Shown: positions 60,136-64,000 of the stretch, one piece after another | Layout: every line of letters begins with the position of its first letter | How positions within the stretch are numbered: the first letter of the stretch is position 1 | Assembly: GCA_001800675.1 (NCBI GenBank) | Contig: MGVW01000035.1 | Location: 108,749 to 172,748, forward strand | DNA: 64,000 bases | Direction of reading: 5' to 3' | DNA from: Euryarchaeota archaeon RBG_13_57_23 | GTDB lineage: Archaea > Thermoplasmatota > Thermoplasmata > UBA10834 | Notes under the pieces: generated by a model | Told to the model about the DNA's origin: nothing | Databases searched by the model: none | What the model saw: the letters and a program-made list of their open reading frames with translations, nothing else | Made by a program: the position numbers and the translations under genes

Positions 60136-61176
60136 CTACTTTTTCGACAGCATCTCCTTGAGCTCGTCAATCGGTTCGGTGCTCGATGGGTCTTCCTGCC
60201 TCAAGAAGGCCAGATAGACGCTCATGTAGTCGCCTATCATTATGAGGGAGAACATCTTCGCCATCGGGCTTTGTCCCAAGGCGGAGACGGAATACACGTG
60301 TGTAACCCGTGCTAGCATGTCCTTTGTCGCGGCGATACGCTTCTTCATGTACCTGTTCTTGGTGTCATGCTCCAGGAAGACAGGGGCGAAGTTCTTGCTT
60401 CTGGCGTCCTTCATCCAACCAACGATCTCGTTGTGGTCCATCTCCGGCAGCTCGGAACTATGAGCGATGACCTTTGCGTTCTCGCTGAGCTGGTTTGCCC
60501 AACGCTTCGCCACCGGTCTGGATATGTCATGACCGATGACGACTGGCACGCACGAGAGCAACTCGTGCGCCAGCATCTTCGCCGGATTGTCCGAAGTCGA
60601 GACGGACTGCCTGCAGTAGGAAGCGGTCCGGTCCATCATCTTCGTGGACTCCTCCAGTTGTTTGTCGATGGATACTACCCCGGATCGCTCGAGAACGCCG
60701 AGCATGGCCCCGAACATGTAGCCGAGAGTCGCCCTCGGGACCATTCCAGAGGGGATCTTCGCACAAGGAACGTCCACTGACTCGCTCATCTTTGTCAGCC
60801 TGCCCCCCGATGCGATGGATACTATCTTGGAGCGCCTCTTCCTTGCCTCCTCGAACATGCTCAGGCTCTCCTCCGTGTTTCCGGAGTAGCTGGCGACCAT
60901 CACCAGCGATTCCCTGCTGACCGATGCGGGGAGAGAGTATGAGCTACACACGATACACGGGACTTCCGTTTCTGTCGCCAACCACTCCTCGAGGAGGTGG
61001 CCGCCGATCGCGGAGCCGCCCATACCGCAGACCACGATGTCCTTGGGGACGAATTTCGGAAGCCCCGCCAATCGCCCTCTCCGAAGACCATCAGAGAGAT
61101 GCTCGGGAAGCTTCTCTATCGTGCCCAGCATATTCTTCTGGTCCAGAGGCTCGATTCGCGCTTTCGAATCCAACAT
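60136..61176 (-). CDS. Bifunctional phosphoglucose/phosphomannose isomerase
   Basis: 346 residues, two SIS domains. VCGMGGSAIGGHLLEEWL, SYSGNTEESLSMFEEA and the sugar-phosphate-binding SIASGGRL are present; the later GHDISRPVAKRWANQLSENAK carries the catalytic-Glu/Arg region, and the C-terminal His lies in the last third. It interconverts fructose-6-phosphate with glucose-6-phosphate and mannose-6-phosphate, continuing the route from FBPase at 30.6 kb. TATA box GATTTATAG (minus strand) about 28 bases upstream. Confidence 0.92.
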   Translation of the reverse strand: MLDSKARIEPLDQKNMLGTIEKLPEHLSDGLRRGRLAGLPKFVPKDIVVCGMGGSAIGGHLLEEWLATETEVPCIVCSSYSLPASVSRESLVMVASYSGNTEESLSMFEEARKRRSKIVSIASGGRLTKMSESVDVPCAKIPSGMVPRATLGYMFGAMLGVLERSGVVSIDKQLEESTKMMDRTASYCRQSVSTSDNPAKMLAHELLSCVPVVIGHDISRPVAKRWANQLSENAKVIAHSSELPEMDHNEIVGWMKDARSKNFAPVFLEHDTKNRYMKKRIAATKDMLARVTHVYSVSALGQSPMAKMFSLIMIGDYMSVYLAFLRQEDPSSTEPIDELKEMLSKK

Positions 61177-61316
61177 ACCACACTCGCATTGGCTTGTTAC
61201 TATAAATCCGTACTCGGCAGCCTTGCAGTCGGCTGAGGAAATGCTCTAATATGAACCGGTGATTGCCCCTTCCATAACTCCGTTAAAGGAGAGAGCTCAG
61301 TTTGGGAGGCGAGCAA

Positions 61317-62054
61317 GTGGCGAAAAGCGAGTCATCTGTCAAAGTCGGATCGGTTTCAAGCGACGGGGCCATCGTGGCCCAGGGAGTCGTCAAGACCTAT
61401 GACACGGGCAAGGTCAAAGTCGAGGCGCTTCGAGGCGTGAACCTCACTGTGAACAAGGGAGAGATGGTCGCGGTGATGGGCCCCTCCGGTTGCGGAAAGA
61501 CCACGCTTCTGAACTGCATGTCAGGGCTCGACGACCTGAGCGGGGGAGAGGTCCTCATCAACGGCAAGCCTCTGTCCCAGATGAAGGATCGTGAGAGAAC
61601 ACGATACAGAGCAGAGAAGATAGGATTCATCTTCCAGTCGTACAACCTGCTCCCAGTACTATCATCGGCTGAGAACGTCGAGCTGCCGCTGCTCCTAGGC
61701 GGGAAGACCCCCAAGGAGGCGAGGAAGCTCGCCCTCGAGGCCCTGAAGGCGGTAGGCCTCGAGGAATGGAGCACGCACAAGCCTTCGGAGCTGTCTGGAG
61801 GTCAGCAGCAGAGGGTGACCATCGCGAGGTCACTGGTCAACCGACCGGAGATAGTGTTCGGAGACGAACCCACCGGCAACCTGGACAGCGAATCATCCAA
61901 AGAGATAATGACGCTTCTCCGCAAACTTAACAAAGAGAACAAGCAGACATTCATCATCGTCACACACGACTACAACATTGGACGGTTGGCGGATAAGATC
62001 ATCATGATGAGAGACGGGCTCATAGAGAAGGAGTTCGCCTGCTCGCCGTACTGA
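61317..62054 (+). CDS. ABC transporter ATPase, LolD/MacB type
   Basis: 245 residues from GTG 61317, which follows GGGAGG by 8 bases (TTG 61302 is the alternative). Walker A GPSGCGKTTLLNC, Q-loop FIFQSYNLLP, signature LSGGQQQRVTIARSL, Walker B IVFGDEPTGNLDS, His switch VTHDYN. This is the MacB/LolD-type ATPase that drives FtsX-fold permeases. The permease gene begins 10 bases downstream. Confidence 0.94.
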   Translation: MAKSESSVKVGSVSSDGAIVAQGVVKTYDTGKVKVEALRGVNLTVNKGEMVAVMGPSGCGKTTLLNCMSGLDDLSGGEVLINGKPLSQMKDRERTRYRAEKIGFIFQSYNLLPVLSSAENVELPLLLGGKTPKEARKLALEALKAVGLEEWSTHKPSELSGGQQQRVTIARSLVNRPEIVFGDEPTGNLDSESSKEIMTLLRKLNKENKQTFIIVTHDYNIGRLADKIIMMRDGLIEKEFACSPY

Positions 62055-62064
62055 GGTCATCGTC

Positions 62065-64000
62065 ATGAACGGACTTCAGCAACTCGCAATCCTGGTGGCG
62101 ATTGTCCTAATCGTGGTCGGGATACTGGCACTTCGCCGACGTGTGTTCGCCCGTATGGCCATGAGGAGCATCTCGAGGAGGAAGAAGTACTCGGTCATTG
62201 TGATATGCGGCCTGCTAATCGCCACTGCGATGATATCCGGGTCCCTTGTGGCCGGTGACACCCTGGACTACATCATAGCCAGAGAGGTCATGACGCAGAC
62301 GGGGGATGTGGACATCGTAGTCAGCGCCCTCGACGAGTCGGGAGAAGGAACGTACTTCAACTACACCATCGTCTCAGGCATCGCCACTAATGTCACCGCC
62401 GGCAATCTCCCGCACATCGACGGGGTCTCGGGCGCGCTGAGGGGATATCTTGCGGTCAAGAACCTCAGAACTGGCCTGGCCTTCTCCCAGGGAGGATTGT
62501 TCGGATTCGAAGTAGAGGCCACGGTCAACCCGTTGCTAGACGCTGATGGAGTACCCGCGGGAATCGAAGATGTCAGCGGTGGGAAGGCTGTTGTCAACTC
62601 CAGACTCGCAGAGGAGGTGGACGCGCAGTCGGGAGACACGCTGGCGGGAATCACCGACGACGGCCTGCCCGTGGTGTTCACCGTATCCTGGATCGCGAAG
62701 GACACTGGTCTAGCCAACTGGGGTGGCTCGGCGTATGCATTCGTCGACCTCGCCTACGCGCAGTCGATCATCGGGATTCCAGGCGTGGTCAACAGGATCG
62801 ATGTCTCCTGTGAAGGCTCGAAGTCCTCAGGATACAAGGTCACGGATCAAGCACTCGAGGAGCTCGAATCGCAGCTGCCGGACGACATCGATTTCGAATT
62901 CGACGCAGTCAAAGCAGACGGGCTCGAGAATGCGAAGGCGGTCTCGGATACCATGTCCGAGCTGCTCGTCCTAATGAGCTCGTTCGCAATCATTGCTGGT
63001 GTGGCGCTCATTGTCAACATCTTCGTTATGCTCGCGGAGGAGAGGAAGAACGAGATGGGGATTTCCAGAGCCATCGGCATGCAGAGGGGAGATCTCACCC
63101 AGACTTTCATGTTCGAGGGCATGGTCTATGCGCTCGCTGCCGCCGGCATCGGAGCGATCGCAGGGCTCGGGATCGCGATGATCGTCATGACCGGGGCCGC
63201 GGCGATCATCTCGGATGGAGGCCTTCAGTTCACACTCAACTGGGAATGGGAGAGCCTGGGGATTGCCGCGTGCGCTGGATTTCTCATAACTATGCTCACC
63301 GTCGTAATGGCATCGTGGCGCGTGAGCAAGCTCAACATAGTGCGGGCGATAAGAGACATTCCGGAGCCTGCCTCAATCAGGACTGGAAGGCGGTACCTGG
63401 CCCTTGGACTTGCTGGGGTCTTCTTTGGGATTGCCTTCACATATATCGGCGCAGCCGGGGACGATGCTTGGGGCATCAGCACAGGACCTTCGTTGCTGGC
63501 CCTCGGAGTGGCACTCCTCTTGGCCAGATTCGTGAGCTTCAGACTCCCGTTGTCTATTGCCAGCGCCTTCGTGGTCTTCTACGTGCTGGATCCCTTGAAT
63601 GTCGCGGGCCAGATCTTCGGACCTTCGGAAGGTGGGATGGAGATGTTCCTCGTGTCCGGACTGCTTCTCGTCAGCGGATGCGTCATCTTCGTGATGGTGA
63701 ACAGCGACCTCCTCCTGTCCGGGCTGATGGCCAGCTTCGGACGAAAGCGGTCACTGCTCCCGGTCTTCAAGGTCGCGATTAGCTACCCGATGAACAAGAA
63801 GTTCCGGACTGGCTTGTCCATCTTCATGTTCGCTCTGATCATGTTCACCGTCATTGTCATAGCCATGATCGCGTCGTTCCAGCGCGAGAGTGTCGAGAAG
63901 ACCACGCAGCAGCTGTCGGGGGGCTACGAGATCCTTGGATTCTCGATGCTCGAAATTCCTGCATCTAACATGACAGCAGGTTTGGAGCTGGTGAACGAGA
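62065..64000 (+). CDS. FtsX/MacB-type ABC permease, partial (3' end outside window)
   Basis: At least 645 residues, open at the right edge. An N-terminal helix (LAILVAIVLIVVGILAL) precedes a basic motif ARMAMRSISRRKKYS, a second helix (VIVICGLLIATAMISGSLVAG), then an external domain of about 225 residues. FtsX helices follow (MSELLVLMSSFAIIAGVALI, EGMVYALAAAGIGAIAG, AACAGFLITMLTVVMASWRV), with EERKNEMGISRAIGMQRGDL as the FtsX-family loop. A second repeat begins near residue 560 (AISYPMNKKFRTGLSIF). Likely a single chain with two permease halves that exports or extracts lipid-linked or peptide substrates. Confidence 0.9.
   Translation, partial: MNGLQQLAILVAIVLIVVGILALRRRVFARMAMRSISRRKKYSVIVICGLLIATAMISGSLVAGDTLDYIIAREVMTQTGDVDIVVSALDESGEGTYFNYTIVSGIATNVTAGNLPHIDGVSGALRGYLAVKNLRTGLAFSQGGLFGFEVEATVNPLLDADGVPAGIEDVSGGKAVVNSRLAEEVDAQSGDTLAGITDDGLPVVFTVSWIAKDTGLANWGGSAYAFVDLAYAQSIIGIPGVVNRIDVSCEGSKSSGYKVTDQALEELESQLPDDIDFEFDAVKADGLENAKAVSDTMSELLVLMSSFAIIAGVALIVNIFVMLAEERKNEMGISRAIGMQRGDLTQTFMFEGMVYALAAAGIGAIAGLGIAMIVMTGAAAIISDGGLQFTLNWEWESLGIAACAGFLITMLTVVMASWRVSKLNIVRAIRDIPEPASIRTGRRYLALGLAGVFFGIAFTYIGAAGDDAWGISTGPSLLALGVALLLARFVSFRLPLSIASAFVVFYVLDPLNVAGQIFGPSEGGMEMFLVSGLLLVSGCVIFVMVNSDLLLSGLMASFGRKRSLLPVFKVAISYPMNKKFRTGLSIFMFALIMFTVIVIAMIASFQRESVEKTTQQLSGGYEILGFSMLEIPASNMTAGLELVNE

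Noticed and set aside
1..64000. CRISPR array, rRNA operon or insertion sequence
   Set aside because: No regularly spaced repeats, rRNA-like sequence or transposase gene was noticed; the only recombinase is the tyrosine type at 14.4 kb.

Overview
The window is one contiguous, gene-dense stretch of archaeal chromosome of moderately high GC. No rRNA, CRISPR array or insertion sequence was recognised. Information processing is archaeal: RFC large and small subunits, DnaG-type primase, aCPSF1/FttA, a thermosome, proteasome beta, Trm1, Taw1, L40e, Nre, and TATA-box promoters about 25-30 bases upstream of start codons. The proteasome beta subunit (Glu at position 17 of the mature chain), the DUF835 and HTH-10-type proteins and ADP-forming acetyl-CoA synthetase point to Euryarchaeota, most likely an uncultured Thermoplasmata-like lineage (Thermoplasmatota). 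That placement is inference. No methanogenesis gene is visible. The metabolism seen is that of a 2-oxoacid/amino-acid oxidiser that makes ATP at substrate level.

Layout. 1-1507: porC-D-A (A truncated by the window edge), minus strand. 1.6-2.9 kb: a COG1325 RNA-binding protein, tRNA-Leu and small zinc-finger proteins. 2.8-8.0 kb: an archaeal Tad/type IV pilus-like cluster, with two pilin-like genes divergent from a Cys-rich protein, a secretion ATPase and a TadC-like membrane platform. 8.0-8.9 kb: DUF835 plus a CheY-like receiver. 9.2-14.2 kb: psmB, FttA, Taw1 and RFC-L. 14.3-17.3 kb: a gene-poor accessory patch with a minimal tyrosine recombinase, about 670 bases without a convincing gene, an ArsR-HTH fusion protein and several strong palindromes. 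17.4-27.3 kb: thermosome, SplB-like radical SAM protein with Nre, an HTH regulator, a DUF59 protein, apgM, tRNA-Ser, a MoaD-like protein, a structured leader or ncRNA, dnaG and a protease-less Lon-type ATPase. 27.3-31.8 kb: GNAT, a secreted PLD-fold protein, tpiA and FBP aldolase/phosphatase. 32-40.5 kb: acdA, transporters, aspS, a degenerate Nudix protein, an Hjc-like nuclease, LysE and nadA. 40.7-45.9 kb: korDABC, acdB, archaetidylserine decarboxylase and synthase, MptD. 46-51.5 kb: NTPase, trm1, purA, topA. 51.5-64 kb: regulators, a candidate small RNA, L40e, RFC-S, TtuA/Ncs6-like, membrane proteins, glyA, an RHH regulator with a near-ideal operator, pgi/pmi, and an ABC exporter cut off by the right edge.

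How the genes work together. KorABCD and PorABCD oxidise 2-oxoacids to acyl-CoA with reduced ferredoxin. AcdA and AcdB convert acyl-CoA to acid plus ATP. ApgM, TIM, FBPase/aldolase and PGI/PMI cover much of gluconeogenesis. RFC, DnaG, TopA, Nre, SplB-like and Hjc-like proteins cover replication and repair. Many start codons were moved downstream because a TATA box sits 25-35 bases before a later ATG/GTG/TTG, which implies leaderless mRNAs.

The least explained parts are the 14.3-17.3 kb patch, the structured RNA candidates at 9.1, 24.2 and 53.1 kb, the protease-less Lon ATPase, the Cys-rich protein of the pilus cluster, and the secreted LTD-PLD-PKD protein.
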